Source of the DNA: Pseudomonas sp. ISL-84
GTDB taxonomy: Bacteria > Bacillota > Bacilli > Bacillales > Cytobacillaceae
DNA: 64,000 nucleotides
Direction of reading: 5' to 3'
Assembly: GCA_018613035.1 (NCBI GenBank)
Contig: JAGGRA010000005.1
Coordinates: forward strand, 99,789-163,788
The position numbers were made by a program, and so were the translations under genes. Each line of letters starts with the position of its first letter. Position 1 is the stretch's first letter. The notes beneath the pieces were generated by a model. That model was not told the origin of the DNA. It made no database searches and saw only the letters and a list, made by a program, of their open reading frames with translations. Positions 28,473 through 38,824 of this stretch are shown piece by piece.

Positions 28473-29837
28473 TTATGCGCCAGGCGGAGCAAATGAATCA
28501 TCAAATCGTTTCTCCAAGTTTACGAATTTATTATACTCTTTCACAAATGCTAGCTGCACCGTGCCAACAGGACCGTTACGCTGTTTAGCGATAATAATTT
28601 CGATAATATTTTTGTCCTCTGATTCTTTATCATAGTAGTCATCACGATATAGGAATGCCACAATATCGGCATCCTGCTCAATACTTCCGGATTCTCGGAT
28701 ATCGGACATCATTGGCCGTTTATCCTGTCGCTGTTCCACTCCACGCGAAAGCTGGGAAAGAGCGATAACCGGCACTTGCAGCTCACGTGCCAATTGCTTT
28801 AAGGAACGGGAGATCTCAGATACTTCCTGCTGGCGGTTTTCTCCGGAGCGCCCGCTTCCCAGGATTAATTGCAAGTAATCAATAAGAATCATACCAAGTC
28901 CATGCTCCTGCTTTAGACGGCGGCATTTGGAACGGATATCTGTAATTCGCACCCCAGGGGTATCATCAATAAAAATCCCTGCATTAGATAGGCTTCCCAT
29001 TGCCATCGTAAGCTTTCCCCAATCCTCATCTGTCAGGGAGCCTGTACGAAGCCTTTGGGCATCAATATTTCCTTCCGCACAAAGGATACGCATAACAAGC
29101 TGTTCTGCCCCCATCTCCAAACTGAAAATGGCTACATTTTCACCCGTTTTTGTCGCGACGTTTTGGGCAATATTCAGAGCAAAGGCTGTTTTACCCACGG
29201 ACGGACGGGCACCCACGATGATTAGATCGTTTCTCTGAAAGCCTGCTGTCATTCGATCCAGCTCGGTAAATCCTGTCGCAATCCCTGTAATATCGCCTTT
29301 GCGGTTATGCATTTCCTCAATATTATCGTAGGTACGCACAAGAACATCTTTAATATTATGAAAGGCACCTGCATTTTTCCGCTGTGCTACCTCCATGATA
29401 TTTTTCTCGGCTTCTCCCAAGAGAACTTCAACTTCATCTTCACGGGTATACCCGTCCTGGGCAATCCCGGTTGCTGTCCTGATCAAACGGCGAAGCAATG
29501 CTTTTTCTTCGACGATCTTGGCATAGTACTCAATATTTGCCGCTGTTGGAACAGATCCAGCCAGTTCACTTAAATAGCTGACTCCTCCGGTATCCTCCAG
29601 TAGCTTTGCTGCACTAAGTTCTTCTGTTACAGTTACTAAATCGACCGCTTTTCCCTGGTCGCTCAGCTTGAGCATTACATTGTAAATCTTCTGGTGAGCC
29701 GCCCGATAGAAGTCCTCAGGTATTAATATCTCTGATGCTAACGTAAGAGAGGAGGGTTCAAGAAAGATTGCCCCAAGCACTGCCTGTTCCGCTTCTATAT
29801 TCTGAGGCGGGAGCCGATCTGCAAATAAATCACTCAT
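28473..29837 (-). CDS. dnaB: Replicative DNA helicase DnaB (DnaC in B. subtilis)
   Basis: A 454-residue protein. The N-terminal domain (PPQNIEAEQAVLGAI) mediates primase interaction, a linker follows, and the RecA-like ATPase has Walker A ARPSVGKTAF near 210-219 and ILIDYLQL (Walker B) near 315-322. This hexamer unwinds DNA at the fork. The gene follows rplI with a 314-bp gap, as in Bacillus. AAGGAGGT precedes the ATG. Confidence 0.97.
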   Translation of the reverse strand: MSDLFADRLPPQNIEAEQAVLGAIFLEPSSLTLASEILIPEDFYRAAHQKIYNVMLKLSDQGKAVDLVTVTEELSAAKLLEDTGGVSYLSELAGSVPTAANIEYYAKIVEEKALLRRLIRTATGIAQDGYTREDEVEVLLGEAEKNIMEVAQRKNAGAFHNIKDVLVRTYDNIEEMHNRKGDITGIATGFTELDRMTAGFQRNDLIIVGARPSVGKTAFALNIAQNVATKTGENVAIFSLEMGAEQLVMRILCAEGNIDAQRLRTGSLTDEDWGKLTMAMGSLSNAGIFIDDTPGVRITDIRSKCRRLKQEHGLGMILIDYLQLILGSGRSGENRQQEVSEISRSLKQLARELQVPVIALSQLSRGVEQRQDKRPMMSDIRESGSIEQDADIVAFLYRDDYYDKESEDKNIIEIIIAKQRNGPVGTVQLAFVKEYNKFVNLEKRFDDSFAPPGA

Positions 29838-29871
29838 CTATTCAAACCTCCTTAAATTAAAAGCGTAAGCA

Positions 29872-29965
29872 CCTTGCTCAGGGGTGATACCTCGAACCCC
29901 TGGGTGCTGAAGCTGGATAGTACCTTCTTAAAAGTAGAAGCGCCTAAATAACAGCGCTTATATAT
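29872..29965 (-). repeat. Structured intergenic element between rplI and dnaB
   Basis: CAGGGGT-gatacctcga-ACCCCTG lies within AAGCACC ... GGGTGCT arms, followed by GAAGCTGGATAG and AAGCGCC ... AGCGCTT. Together they form nested hairpins in an otherwise AT-rich gap. The text recalls a repeat type common between Bacillaceae genes, but only one copy is in this window. Confidence 0.45.
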
Positions 29966-30031
29966 CTGGAATTTAAATTATTTATATATAAAATATAAGG
30001 GCTTTGGCTCTAAGTAAAATTATCATTCCTT

Positions 30032-30068
30032 TAAAAAATGTGACCAGCAGAAACTGATCACATTTTTA
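30032..30068 (-). terminator. Terminator after rplI
   Basis: AAAAATGTGACCAG (30034-30047) pairs with CTGATCACATTTTT (30053-30066) with one mismatch and a T-rich flank on both strands. Confidence 0.8.
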
Positions 30069-30151
30069 CTCAACCCTTTTATTTTAACATGTTTATTCGC
30101 AAAATCTACTTCCAATATTAGTGTGTTCCCCAAAGAGGCTGTCTGCTATTT

Positions 30152-30601
30152 TTAGTTTGCCTCTTTTACATGGACATTCAATGTAGCCATTACTTCAGTA
30201 TGAAGCTTAACTGGAACCTTTGTATAGCCTAGAGAACGGATCGCATCATCCATTTCAATTTTCCGCTTGTCAATTTTAATTTTATGCGTTTTTTGAAGTT
30301 CCTCCGCAATTTGCTTGCTTGTGATGGAGCCGAAAAGGCGCCCGCCTTCACCAGCTTTAGTAGAAAATTCAACTGTAAGCTTCTCCAGTGTTTCTTTTAA
30401 TTTTTTCGCATCAGCAAGCTCTTCTGCAGCAAGCTTTTCTTCTTTTTTCTTTTGGGCATTCAGGCTGCTTACATTCGACTGGTTGGCTTCAACAGCGAGC
30501 CCTTGTTTAATCAAAAAGTTATGGGCATAGCCGTCTGCTACATTTTTAACTTCGCCTTTTTTTCCTTTGCCTTTAACGTCTTTTAAAAAGATAACCTTCA
30601 T
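30152..30601 (-). CDS. rplI: 50S ribosomal protein L9
   Basis: A 149-residue protein with the L9 signature [26 protein letters not shown], a long central helix and a C-terminal rRNA-binding domain. It binds 23S rRNA at the base of the L1 stalk. Its ATG overlaps the gdpP stop by 4 bp. Confidence 0.97.
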   Translation of the reverse strand: MKVIFLKDVKGKGKKGEVKNVADGYAHNFLIKQGLAVEANQSNVSSLNAQKKKEEKLAAEELADAKKLKETLEKLTVEFSTKAGEGGRLFGSITSKQIAEELQKTHKIKIDKRKIEMDDAIRSLGYTKVPVKLHTEVMATLNVHVKEAN

Positions 30602-32571
30602 TCTTTTTTTCTCCCTTCAAAATATTCATCTATAGCCATTTTTAATCGGATTTCAACATCATCAAGCGTTGCATCATGCAGCTGGGTGGCAGCGTTTGTT
30701 AAGTGCCCTCCGCCTTCCAGGTTTTCCATGATAACCTGAACATTGATATCCCCGAGGGAACGTGCGCTCACACCAATCATGTTCTCTGAACGGTTCGAAA
30801 TAACAAAGGATGCTACGACACCGTCCATTGTCAGCAGTGTATCAGCTGTCTGTGCAATCAGCACCTGATCAAAAACCTGGTCTGGCTGCCCTTTGGCAAT
30901 GGCAATTCCATCCCGGTAGAATTGAACGGTTTCAATCAGTTTTGCACGCTTGATATAGGTGTCTACATCCTCTTTTAAGAACTTTTGGACAAGTACTGTA
31001 TCCGCACCCTGCCCGCGCAGATAGGAGGCCGCATCAAACGTTCTTGAGCCTGTTCTTAATGAAAAGCTCTTCGTATCCACAATGATGCCGGCCAACAGTG
31101 CTGTTGCTTCGAGCATTTCAATTTTGCCGTTTTTCGGCTGGTATTCGAGAAGCTCTGTCACAAGCTCTGCTGTTGAAGAGGCGTATGGCTCCATATAGAC
31201 AAGAAGAGGATTATGAATAAACTCTTCTGCCCTGCGGTGATGGTCGATCACCACAACATGTTCAATTTTATGGAGCAATTTCTCTTCAATCACCATGGAA
31301 GGCTTATGGGTATCAACCACAACAAGCAAGGTGTCATCTGTTGCCATTTCCAAAGCCTGTTCAGGGGTGATGAATTTCGAAAAGAGCTCTTCATTCTTTT
31401 CAATTTCCTTCATCATCCTTCTGACACCTGTATCCAATTCATTGAAATTCACAACAACGTAACCTTCACGCTGATTCATACGCGCCACTTTTTGTATCCC
31501 GATGGCTGCTCCTATGGCATCCATATCAGGACTCTTATGACCCATAATAATTACTTTGTCACTCTCGGAGATAAGTTCCTTTAAAGCATGCGAGATCACG
31601 CGTGCACGGACTCTGGTCCGTTTCTCAACAGGATTGGTTTTTCCGCCAAAGAATTTAACCTTTCCATTTGTCTGTTTAATAGCCACCTGATCGCCGCCTC
31701 GGCCCAAAGCCAGATCCAGGCTGGACTGAGCAAGAGAACCAAGTTCAGGAAGTGAGGAAACACCCGTTCCGACACCAATACTTAAAGTAAGGGGCACATT
31801 TTGTTTGGATGTTGTTTCCCTAACATCATCAAGGATAGTGAATTTTCCTTTTTCAAGAAGCTGAAGGATGTGTTCATTAAAAACAGCAATGAACCTTTCA
31901 GATGAAACCCTTTTTAAGAAAACACCATTATCCTGCGCCCACTTATTTAAAATCTGGGTAACAAGGCTATTAAGGCTGCTTTTTGTCTGATCATCCATAC
32001 CTTGAGTTAACTCATCGTAATTATCCAGGAATATAAAAGCAATGACTGTTCTTTCTTCCTGATACATTTTTTCAATCTCTGTCTGTTCCGTTACATCAAA
32101 AAAGTATAAAAGGCGCTCTTCAGGTTTATGGATCACCCGGAACTTACGGTCGTGAAGTGTAATAATCTCTGTTTCTACCTCTTGTTTAATAAGTGGAACA
32201 AGCGAGTCCGCGACGTCATAAAGCGATCTTCCAACTAGCGTATCTTCATCGAAGCATGATGCTAAAAAGGGATTGGTCCATTCAATGTAATAATCATCAT
32301 TAATCAGCATGATCCCGATCGGCATTTCCATAAGAGCTTCTTCGCCGACTTTTTTTACCCGGTAGGATAAGGTAGAGATATATTCTTCCGTTTCCTTCCT
32401 TTGTTTTTGGTCAAGCTGAAAAAGGTAGTAAAAAGGAAGGATGGCCAGAAACAGCCCTATAAGTGTAAAAAGCCAATTGTAGTACGCCAATATTCCGAGA
32501 AGCACCACTGTTATGCCCATCAATCCAAATATTGGATAGCGTATGGACCGCTTTTCTAAATACGAAGGCAT
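30598..32571 (-). CDS. gdpP: Cyclic-di-AMP phosphodiesterase GdpP (YybT)
   Basis: A 657-residue protein. Two N-terminal transmembrane helices (about 12-50), a PAS-like haem-binding domain, a degenerate GGDEF domain (no GGDEF; GRGGDQV instead) and a C-terminal DHH-DHHA1 phosphodiesterase: [11 protein letters not shown] at about 342-352, VVVDTHKPS and VIDHHRR. It breaks c-di-AMP to pApA and so tunes potassium, wall and beta-lactam responses. It overlaps rplI and follows yybS. Confidence 0.96.
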   Translation of the reverse strand: MPSYLEKRSIRYPIFGLMGITVVLLGILAYYNWLFTLIGLFLAILPFYYLFQLDQKQRKETEEYISTLSYRVKKVGEEALMEMPIGIMLINDDYYIEWTNPFLASCFDEDTLVGRSLYDVADSLVPLIKQEVETEIITLHDRKFRVIHKPEERLLYFFDVTEQTEIEKMYQEERTVIAFIFLDNYDELTQGMDDQTKSSLNSLVTQILNKWAQDNGVFLKRVSSERFIAVFNEHILQLLEKGKFTILDDVRETTSKQNVPLTLSIGVGTGVSSLPELGSLAQSSLDLALGRGGDQVAIKQTNGKVKFFGGKTNPVEKRTRVRARVISHALKELISESDKVIIMGHKSPDMDAIGAAIGIQKVARMNQREGYVVVNFNELDTGVRRMMKEIEKNEELFSKFITPEQALEMATDDTLLVVVDTHKPSMVIEEKLLHKIEHVVVIDHHRRAEEFIHNPLLVYMEPYASSTAELVTELLEYQPKNGKIEMLEATALLAGIIVDTKSFSLRTGSRTFDAASYLRGQGADTVLVQKFLKEDVDTYIKRAKLIETVQFYRDGIAIAKGQPDQVFDQVLIAQTADTLLTMDGVVASFVISNRSENMIGVSARSLGDINVQVIMENLEGGGHLTNAATQLHDATLDDVEIRLKMAIDEYFEGRKKE

Positions 32572-32602
32572 GTTTTCAGCTCCTAAACAGTAGTGTTATT
32601 CA

Positions 32603-33541
32603 TCACTTTTTTCCTAATTTGTGCCTTAAATCGAATCCTAAGTCAATTATACCTAATATCCTCACAATATAAAGGAGAAATGGGATAAGAAATGTAAATA
32701 CCGTTGCTATGATTGGAACTGCTCTTGGAAACCCCTTTAAATGGCTGATGAAGAAAATAAAGGAAAGCCCTTGAATAATCATAAACAGCTGTAGGATAAA
32801 CGCAATATTCACAAGTGCCAGGAACCAGTAGCTTCCTTCAGCAGGATTAAAAATAAACGATGCTACAATCGTGATTAGATAGTACCACAAGATGCTTTTG
32901 GGCAGGTTCATCTCCCTAAAGGGCTTCCAGCCTTCAACATTTATTCCGAACCTTTTAGCAATTGGGAAAGAAACCAGCTGAATGAGAAAAACAGAAATGA
33001 CAGCCGTCATCACAAATAAGCTGGGGGTTAAGGTTTCAATCATTTGCAAACCAGCAGTAAACTGATCCATGACCGTATCATCCACATTCTGGCCCATGCC
33101 TTCCAGCATTCCTTTAGACATTGAGATGGACTCTTCCATTAACCCAATGCCTTCTTCAATAAAATTGATGTTAAATAAGGCTACAGCCGCTGCATACTGA
33201 AGCAATAAACTAGCAAGGAATACAAGCGTTCCCGCAATAAAAGAAGATGCCCTTCCTTTTTTTTCTCTGATAAAATCACCGATCACCGTTCCTGTCAGAC
33301 CAAATGTCAATGCAAGCGGAATAGCCATAATGGAACCGATAATCAAGGAAAGCAGCACGCCGCCAGTTAAAAAAACAACCGCACTCATCCGATTGTTTTT
33401 AGCTGCAAACATAATAAATGGAAGCGCCAAAAAGAAAATAGAAACGGTACCGAGAATCGGCACATACAAGGAAATGAGAAGAAGCACAGCAAATGCAGCT
33501 AAAAGCACAGCGCCTTCCGTTAATTTATGTACATTATTCAT
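32603..33541 (-). CDS. yybS: DUF2232 membrane protein YybS
   Basis: A 312-residue polytopic membrane protein with about eight hydrophobic helices, e.g. at 10-50, 57-85, 100-122 and 180-205. It matches the DUF2232/YybS family that precedes gdpP in Bacillus. Function is not established; some relatives resemble membrane parts of transport systems. Confidence 0.85.
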   Translation of the reverse strand: MNNVHKLTEGAVLLAAFAVLLLISLYVPILGTVSIFFLALPFIMFAAKNNRMSAVVFLTGGVLLSLIIGSIMAIPLALTFGLTGTVIGDFIREKKGRASSFIAGTLVFLASLLLQYAAAVALFNINFIEEGIGLMEESISMSKGMLEGMGQNVDDTVMDQFTAGLQMIETLTPSLFVMTAVISVFLIQLVSFPIAKRFGINVEGWKPFREMNLPKSILWYYLITIVASFIFNPAEGSYWFLALVNIAFILQLFMIIQGLSFIFFISHLKGFPRAVPIIATVFTFLIPFLLYIVRILGIIDLGFDLRHKLGKK

Positions 33542-33805
33542 TCTTACACCCCTTAAACTGCGTGTCCAAAAAGGAGGAAAAGGGTTAGTCTGTTTTTCCC
33601 GGCTTTTTGAAGCAGCTCCATAAATAACAACTCATAAAGTCTATTGTAGCTAGTATTAAAGACAGGTTCAACCTTGCTGTTTGAAGAGCCCGATTAAAGG
33701 CTGTCCCTGTATTATCTAAATCAAAAGAAAGGGGAATTACTCATTAGAAAAAAGAATCAAACTGATGCTGAATATGTTAAAGGACATATCCTTTTAAAAC
33801 TAATA
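33542..33805. other. Gap between rpsR and yybS
   Basis: About 260 bp without a gene. It should contain the promoter for yybS-gdpP-rplI. No repeat or conserved motif was recognised. Confidence 0.35.
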
Positions 33806-33836
33806 AAAAAGACACCGGAAAACCGGCGTCTTTTCA
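33805..33836 (-). terminator. Terminator of the rpsF-ssb-rpsR operon
   Basis: AAAAGACACCGG (33807-33818), loop AAAA, CCGGCGTCTTTT (33823-33834), with TTTTTTATT after it on the minus strand. Confidence 0.88.
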
Positions 33837-33843
33837 ATAATTA

Positions 33844-34089
<246 letters not shown>

Positions 34090-34144
34090 TTACCTCCTTT
34101 AGCTTTTTACTTTTTATTTATATCCGTTCGATAATCGGGCACTA

Positions 34145-34657
34145 TTAGAATGGAAGATCATCATCAGAAATGTCGATTTGGCCGTCATTTGCGAATGGAT
34201 CCTGATCCACACGAGTATAGCCGCCCTGATTACGATTATCCTGGCGTTGATTCTGATTGTTGTTATTTCCAAATGGGAAATCCTGGTCTCTCGGACCGCC
34301 GTAATTCGTATTGTCGCCTCTGCCGCCGCCAGAACTATTCTTAGGCTCAAGGAATTGCACACTTTCAGCCTGGACTTCCGTCACATAAACGCGCTTTCCA
34401 TCCTGGCCTTCATAGCTGCGAGTCTGGATTCGGCCGTCTACGCCTGCGAGACTTCCTTTTTTAAGGAAATTTGCTACGTTTTCAGCAGGCTTTCTCCATA
34501 CAACACAGTTGATGAAATCTGCCTCCCGTTCACCTTGCTGATTCGTAAAAGCACGATTCACTGCAAGAGTGAATGAAGCGACAGGTACTCCATTCGGGGT
34601 ATACCGTAAATCAGGATCCTTTGTCAAACGTCCGACAAGAACAACACGGTTCATCAT
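34145..34657 (-). CDS. ssb: Single-stranded DNA-binding protein SsbA
   Basis: A 170-residue protein. The OB fold ([19 protein letters not shown]) spans about 1-108, then a Gly/Asn/Gln-rich linker and the acidic tip DISDDDLPF that recruits repair and replication partners. GAGAGGAG lies 9 bases before the ATG at 34657. It is the middle gene of rpsF-ssb-rpsR. Confidence 0.97.
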   Translation of the reverse strand: MMNRVVLVGRLTKDPDLRYTPNGVPVASFTLAVNRAFTNQQGEREADFINCVVWRKPAENVANFLKKGSLAGVDGRIQTRSYEGQDGKRVYVTEVQAESVQFLEPKNSSGGGRGDNTNYGGPRDQDFPFGNNNNQNQRQDNRNQGGYTRVDQDPFANDGQIDISDDDLPF

Positions 34658-34694
34658 CAGAATCAACTCCTCTCGGTAAAAATGGCTTTATCTA

Positions 34695-34982
34695 TTATTT
34701 TTCGTTTTTAACTACGATATAACGGATGATGTCTTCGCTGATTTTAGCTAGACGAGTGAATTCGTCAACTGCTTTTGATTCAGCATTAACGTTCATTAGC
34801 TGGTAGTAGCCATCGCGGAAATCATTGATTTCGTATGCAAGGCGACGCTTACCCCAATCCTTTGATTCAGAAACCTCCGCACCATTGTCAGTTAAGATTG
34901 TGTTGAAACGCTCAACTAGGGCTTTTTTAGCCTCATCTTCAATGTTTGGGCGGATGATGTACATAACTTCGTACTTTCTCAT
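34695..34982 (-). CDS. rpsF: 30S ribosomal protein S6
   Basis: A 95-residue protein starting [17 protein letters not shown], the Bacillus S6 length. The ATG at 34982 follows AAAGGAGGTGA by 5 bases. Longer in-frame reading into the leader is not translated. It forms a dimer with S18 and is first in the operon. Confidence 0.97.
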   Translation of the reverse strand: MRKYEVMYIIRPNIEDEAKKALVERFNTILTDNGAEVSESKDWGKRRLAYEINDFRDGYYQLMNVNAESKAVDEFTRLAKISEDIIRYIVVKNEK

Positions 34983-34990
34983 CACTTTCA

Positions 34991-35030
34991 CCTCCTTTTG
35001 GTCTAACGGCCCTTCAAAAGGGCAAGGAGC
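34991..35030 (-). promoter_or_regulatory. rpsF: S6:S18-binding mRNA leader of rpsF
   Basis: On the minus strand the leader folds as CTCCTT (35024-35029) with the Shine-Dalgarno AAGGAG, around an inner hairpin GCCCTT-ttg-AAGGGC followed by CGTTAGACC. This matches the conserved S6:S18 autoregulatory leader, where the protein pair binds a CCG-containing bulge and represses translation. Pairing hides the ribosome binding site directly. Confidence 0.75.
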
Positions 35031-35283
35031 AATATATTCATTACTCACAAGTTGAAATTATAGCACATTAATTATGTAAAAGCAATAACTGCTAGAGTTA
35101 ATTGCTAGATGAAGTTTATTTGAGGAGATTTCTTCCGAAAGTAATTTTTGTCTGCATTTTTTTCTGCTTATAGATTCGTTTTCTCCGCACTTTTAGTCAT
35201 TTATTCATAAGCATTATAAGTAAAGCCCCATAAATTTGAAAAGAGGGGCTCTTGCACATTTAATCTTTGGTCTCTTCCTGCTA

Positions 35284-35394
35284 TATCGGTCACTTTCACA
35301 TGTTTATCGGTCAGATTCCATTTTTATCGGTCACTTTTTGCATATATCAGTCAAATTATCATTTTATCGGTCAATTTTTGCAATATATCGGTCA
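35284..35394. repeat. Six direct repeats of TATCGGTCA with 20-21 bp period
   Basis: Copies start at 35284, 35305, 35325, 35345 (TATCAGTCA), 35365 and 35386, all on the plus strand, separated by AT-rich spacers of 11-12 bp. The spacing of two helical turns puts every copy on the same DNA face. The ORF across it is only the repeat read as protein. Confidence 0.8.
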
Positions 35395-35486
35395 CTCCAC
35401 GGTGTATCAAATTTACACTGCCCTCATGGTGATAATCCTAACCTGATATTACTTAATAAAAACTTTCCCCGCCTTGAAATCATAAA

Positions 35487-35513
35487 AAAAGAACCCCTAA
35501 AAAGGAGTTCTAT
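35487..35513 (-). terminator. Terminator after ychF
   Basis: AGAACCCCT (35490-35498), loop AAAA, AGGAGTTCT (35503-35511); TTTTTTTATG follows on the minus strand. Confidence 0.8.
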
Positions 35514-35518
35514 CTTTC

Positions 35519-36619
35519 TTAAACATTAAAACGGAAGTGCATAACATCTCCATCTTTTACAATATATTCTTTACCTTCAAGACGTACTTTCCCAGCTTCT
35601 TTGGCAGCTGTCATGCTTCCAGCAGCGACAAGATCGTCATAGGAAACCGTTTCTGCACGGATGAAGCCTTTTTCAAAGTCGGAGTGAATCACTCCCGCAC
35701 ACTGAGGAGCCTTCATGCCTTTGCGGAATGTCCAGGCACGGACTTCCTGAACTCCGGCAGTGAAATAAGTTGCCAGTCCAAGAAGATTATAAGCCGCTTT
35801 GATCAGCTGGTCAAGGCCTGATTCTTCAATGCCAAGCTCCTGAAGGAACATTTCTTTTTCTTCTCCTTCAAGCTCAGCAATTTCAGATTCGATCTTTGCA
35901 CAAATAACAATAACTTCCGCATTATCTTTTTCGGCAAATTCTCTTACCTTCTGCACATATTCATTAGAAGAAGGATCTGCTACATCATCTTCGCTTACGT
36001 TTGCTACGTAAAGCACAGGCTTGATGGTCAGCAGGTGAAGACCTTTTACAATCTTCATTTGCTCGTCTGTAAACTCGACAGTACGGGCAGGCTTATCGTT
36101 TTCGAACGCTTCTTTTAATTTTTCCAGAATTTCAAGCTCGATCACAGAATCTTTATCCTTCTGCTTAGCCAGCTTGCTCACACGGCCAATTCGCTTATCA
36201 ACCGATTCAAGATCAGCCAGAATCAATTCCAGGTTGATGACTTCAATATCATCGATCGGGTCCACTTTCCCCGCAACGTGTGTAATATTGTCATCCGCAA
36301 AACAGCGGACAACCTGACAGATGGCATCCACTTCACGGATATGAGACAGGAATTTATTTCCTAGTCCTTCCCCTTTGCTCGCACCCTTTACGATGCCGGC
36401 GATATCCGTAAATTCGAAAGCCGTTGGCACAGTCTTTTTCGGCTGAACCAATTCAGTTAATTTATTCAAACGGTGGTCAGGCACTTCAACAATTCCCACA
36501 TTCGGATCAATTGTACAGAACGGATAGTTCGCAGACTCCGCTCCCGCCTGGGTAATTGCATTAAACAACGTAGACTTTCCGACGTTCGGCAAACCTACAA
36601 TACCAGCTGTTAAAGCCAT
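35519..36619 (-). CDS. ychF: Redox-regulated ATPase/GTPase YchF
   Basis: A 366-residue Obg-like protein. The P-loop GLPNVGKST is at about 8-16, with DIAGIVKGAS as switch II, and the C-terminal TGS domain ends VKDGDVMHFRFNV. Family members prefer ATP and bind ribosomes. The ATG at 36619 lies 8 bases after GAGGAG; the ATG 9 bp upstream has no spacing from that site. Confidence 0.95.
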   Translation of the reverse strand: MALTAGIVGLPNVGKSTLFNAITQAGAESANYPFCTIDPNVGIVEVPDHRLNKLTELVQPKKTVPTAFEFTDIAGIVKGASKGEGLGNKFLSHIREVDAICQVVRCFADDNITHVAGKVDPIDDIEVINLELILADLESVDKRIGRVSKLAKQKDKDSVIELEILEKLKEAFENDKPARTVEFTDEQMKIVKGLHLLTIKPVLYVANVSEDDVADPSSNEYVQKVREFAEKDNAEVIVICAKIESEIAELEGEEKEMFLQELGIEESGLDQLIKAAYNLLGLATYFTAGVQEVRAWTFRKGMKAPQCAGVIHSDFEKGFIRAETVSYDDLVAAGSMTAAKEAGKVRLEGKEYIVKDGDVMHFRFNV

Positions 36620-36726
36620 CCAAGTCACTCCTCAATTTTAAAATTATCATCTATAAAAAATACGATTGTTTCTCATTTAAACAAGCCTCTAACAATTATA
36701 GATAGTTGCCGGAGAAATGTAAAGAA

Positions 36727-36741
36727 AAGGTGCCAGGCACC
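36727..36741. repeat. Short palindrome AGGTGCC-A-GGCACCT
   Basis: A 15-bp palindrome followed on the minus strand by TTTTCTTT, downstream of the oxidoreductase gene. It may work as a weak terminator; a similar palindrome is common between Bacillus genes as recalled. Confidence 0.4.
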
Positions 36742-36783
36742 TATACCGCTTTGCTGAACTGGTAAAAGTACTTGTCACCCATT

Positions 36784-38796
36784 TTATATTTTCTTAATAT
36801 TAACAAGGCAGTCATACAAAGTGCTGCCTAAACCGTTGTCGGATTCACGGCTGGACGTAAGATTATTGACAGGGCCGCCGAATTTTGTCCATATGCCTTC
36901 ATCAATATTGATGGTATCCGGGTGGGCTTTTTTCATAATATGGACAAAGCCATTCATTTCACCGCGGTCATTCCACACCTTTACATAATCATTCTCTTGA
37001 AGCCCTAGCTTAGCAGAAATATTCTCCGCCACTTCTACCTTTGCCTTTGGTTCAGGCTTCAGCAAATGGTAGTGCTGTGAATGGTTGGAGCGAAGAGGGT
37101 GTATCGTCAATAATGTATAAGGGTATTTCTCAGCAAGTTCTTTATCTGTCCACTTTGTTTCTCTAGGAAGGGCCAGTGTCAGTTTGCTTTCGGAACCTTT
37201 TCGGAAGGCAGCTGATGAGGTGAACTCATACTTGCCGCTCGGTGTTTTAAACTGCCTGTCTGCCCAAGGCACCTTATCGACCGGAAGTTCCTTATGATAC
37301 GATTCCCGTATGCCTTCAAGAGTGATACCATGCCCTTTAAGCGACTGGAGGCCCATACTGATAAATTCTTCTCTTGTAAAATCAAAATCGGCCCCGAAGC
37401 CAAGGCGGTTGGCCAGCTCTGTCCAAACCCATAAATCGGGCTTGGCCTCTCCTGGCGGATCAACAAGCTTAGGTCCATAGTTTACATAGTGATGATACAT
37501 AGAAGAATAATAGAGATCTTCCTGTTCAAAGACAGTGGCAACCGGCAGCACATAATCAGCCACCTTTGCTGTATCTGTCATAAACTGCTCCATTACAACA
37601 ACTGTATCCACAGATGCAAAAGCCTCTCGAACCCTTGAAGAATCAGGGACCTGGGTTAATGGATTACCGCAGGTTACGAAGATCATTTTTACTTCAGGAT
37701 CTTTGGCTGTTAAAATCCCCTCAGCCTGTCTCATCATCGTGAACTGCCTTGAAGAAGTCTTGCGGTGAGGAAGGGCAAGGGATGCAGTATCAAAACTTTG
37801 GCCGACCTGTCTATTTGCATAGTTTGCGCCGCCGCCCGGAATGCCGATATTGCCGCTCACAGCAATTAAAGCATCCATTAGCCTGATGGTATTGCCGCCG
37901 TTTTCGTAGCGCTGCATGCCCAAACCGAAAAACGTGGATACAGGACGATCCCCGTACACAGCCGCAAGCTCGGTCATCACTTCACTTGGCACTTCAGTCT
38001 TTTCAGCAATTTCCTCCAGCGTTACATTGTTCAAAAGCTCATCCAAGTCTTCAAAGCCTACAGAATGATTTTCTATGAAACTCCGATCCTCTAGACCGAG
38101 CCGCAGCATCTCCTTCATGATGCCGGCCGCAAGCAGCCCATCCATTCCTGGTTTCACGGAGAAATATCTATCCGCTATTTTAGCAGTGGCATTATAGATT
38201 GGATCGATCACATACAGTTTGGTCCCATTTCTCTTTGCTTCCTGGAGCATTTGAAACAAATGCATATTGGTGCGGGCCACATTTCTGCCCCATATGACGA
38301 TATGTTTGCTGTTTAAAATATCATCAGGCCCATGGCTATATGCATCTCCAAAATCCCAGCTCTGTGCTTCGATCCCGGCTCCCCAGCAAATGGAGCCCGT
38401 TAATTCGGTTACGCCGCCGTAACAGTTAAAAAAGCGCTGATCCAGGTTCGTCAGCAATCCTCCATTTGCGTAATCATGGCTATGCAGAACGGAAGCTGTT
38501 CCAAACGTATCCTTTAACTCTTTCATTTTCAGGGAAATATCCTGTAAAGCCTGTTCCCATGAAACTTGCTTAAACTCGCCATCAATCTTTTTTAAGGGGT
38601 AGAGCAGTCGTTCCGGTGAATTGGTTCTGCTCTCAAGCATTCTGCCGCGGCCGCAAATTTTCCCCTTTGTAATCGGATGGCCTTTATCACCATCCACTTT
38701 TATAACCTTTCCGTCTTCAACTGTTACATGAAAGCCGCAGCTGTCCCAGCAGTTAAGGGGGCAGGCTGACTTTACTTTATGCGCCAAGAACCTCAT
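36784..38796 (-). CDS. Molybdopterin-dependent oxidoreductase (YyaE-like)
   Basis: A 670-residue protein of the DMSO reductase/formate dehydrogenase family. N-terminal [4Fe-4S] cysteines are Cys12, Cys16, Cys20 and Cys48. Molybdopterin guanine dinucleotide binding segments (TGSICWGAG, IVIWGRN, FFGLGMQRYENG) and a C-terminal molydopterin-binding domain follow. No Tat signal is visible, so it is likely cytoplasmic. The substrate is unknown. B. subtilis has yyaE at this place by ychF. The ATG sits against GGGGAG; a TTG three codons later (38787) is better spaced. Confidence 0.88.
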   Translation of the reverse strand: MRFLAHKVKSACPLNCWDSCGFHVTVEDGKVIKVDGDKGHPITKGKICGRGRMLESRTNSPERLLYPLKKIDGEFKQVSWEQALQDISLKMKELKDTFGTASVLHSHDYANGGLLTNLDQRFFNCYGGVTELTGSICWGAGIEAQSWDFGDAYSHGPDDILNSKHIVIWGRNVARTNMHLFQMLQEAKRNGTKLYVIDPIYNATAKIADRYFSVKPGMDGLLAAGIMKEMLRLGLEDRSFIENHSVGFEDLDELLNNVTLEEIAEKTEVPSEVMTELAAVYGDRPVSTFFGLGMQRYENGGNTIRLMDALIAVSGNIGIPGGGANYANRQVGQSFDTASLALPHRKTSSRQFTMMRQAEGILTAKDPEVKMIFVTCGNPLTQVPDSSRVREAFASVDTVVVMEQFMTDTAKVADYVLPVATVFEQEDLYYSSMYHHYVNYGPKLVDPPGEAKPDLWVWTELANRLGFGADFDFTREEFISMGLQSLKGHGITLEGIRESYHKELPVDKVPWADRQFKTPSGKYEFTSSAAFRKGSESKLTLALPRETKWTDKELAEKYPYTLLTIHPLRSNHSQHYHLLKPEPKAKVEVAENISAKLGLQENDYVKVWNDRGEMNGFVHIMKKAHPDTINIDEGIWTKFGGPVNNLTSSRESDNGLGSTLYDCLVNIKKI

Positions 38797-38824
38797 CTCC
38801 CCGTTTTTATTTATCTAACCTGGC

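Noticed and set aside
29872..29965. Riboswitch upstream of dnaB
   Set aside because: The nested hairpins match no riboswitch fold I recognise and there is no matching metabolic gene downstream.
30598..32571. Active diguanylate cyclase domain in GdpP
   Set aside because: The GGDEF signature is degenerate, as expected for GdpP.
35284..35394. CRISPR array
   Set aside because: Repeats are only 9 bp with 11-12 bp spacers and no cas genes are in the window.
35236..35529. Open frame across the TATCGGTCA array reading repeated YRS
   Set aside because: The frame comes from the DNA repeat itself; no ribosome binding site or family; it overlaps the ychF terminator.
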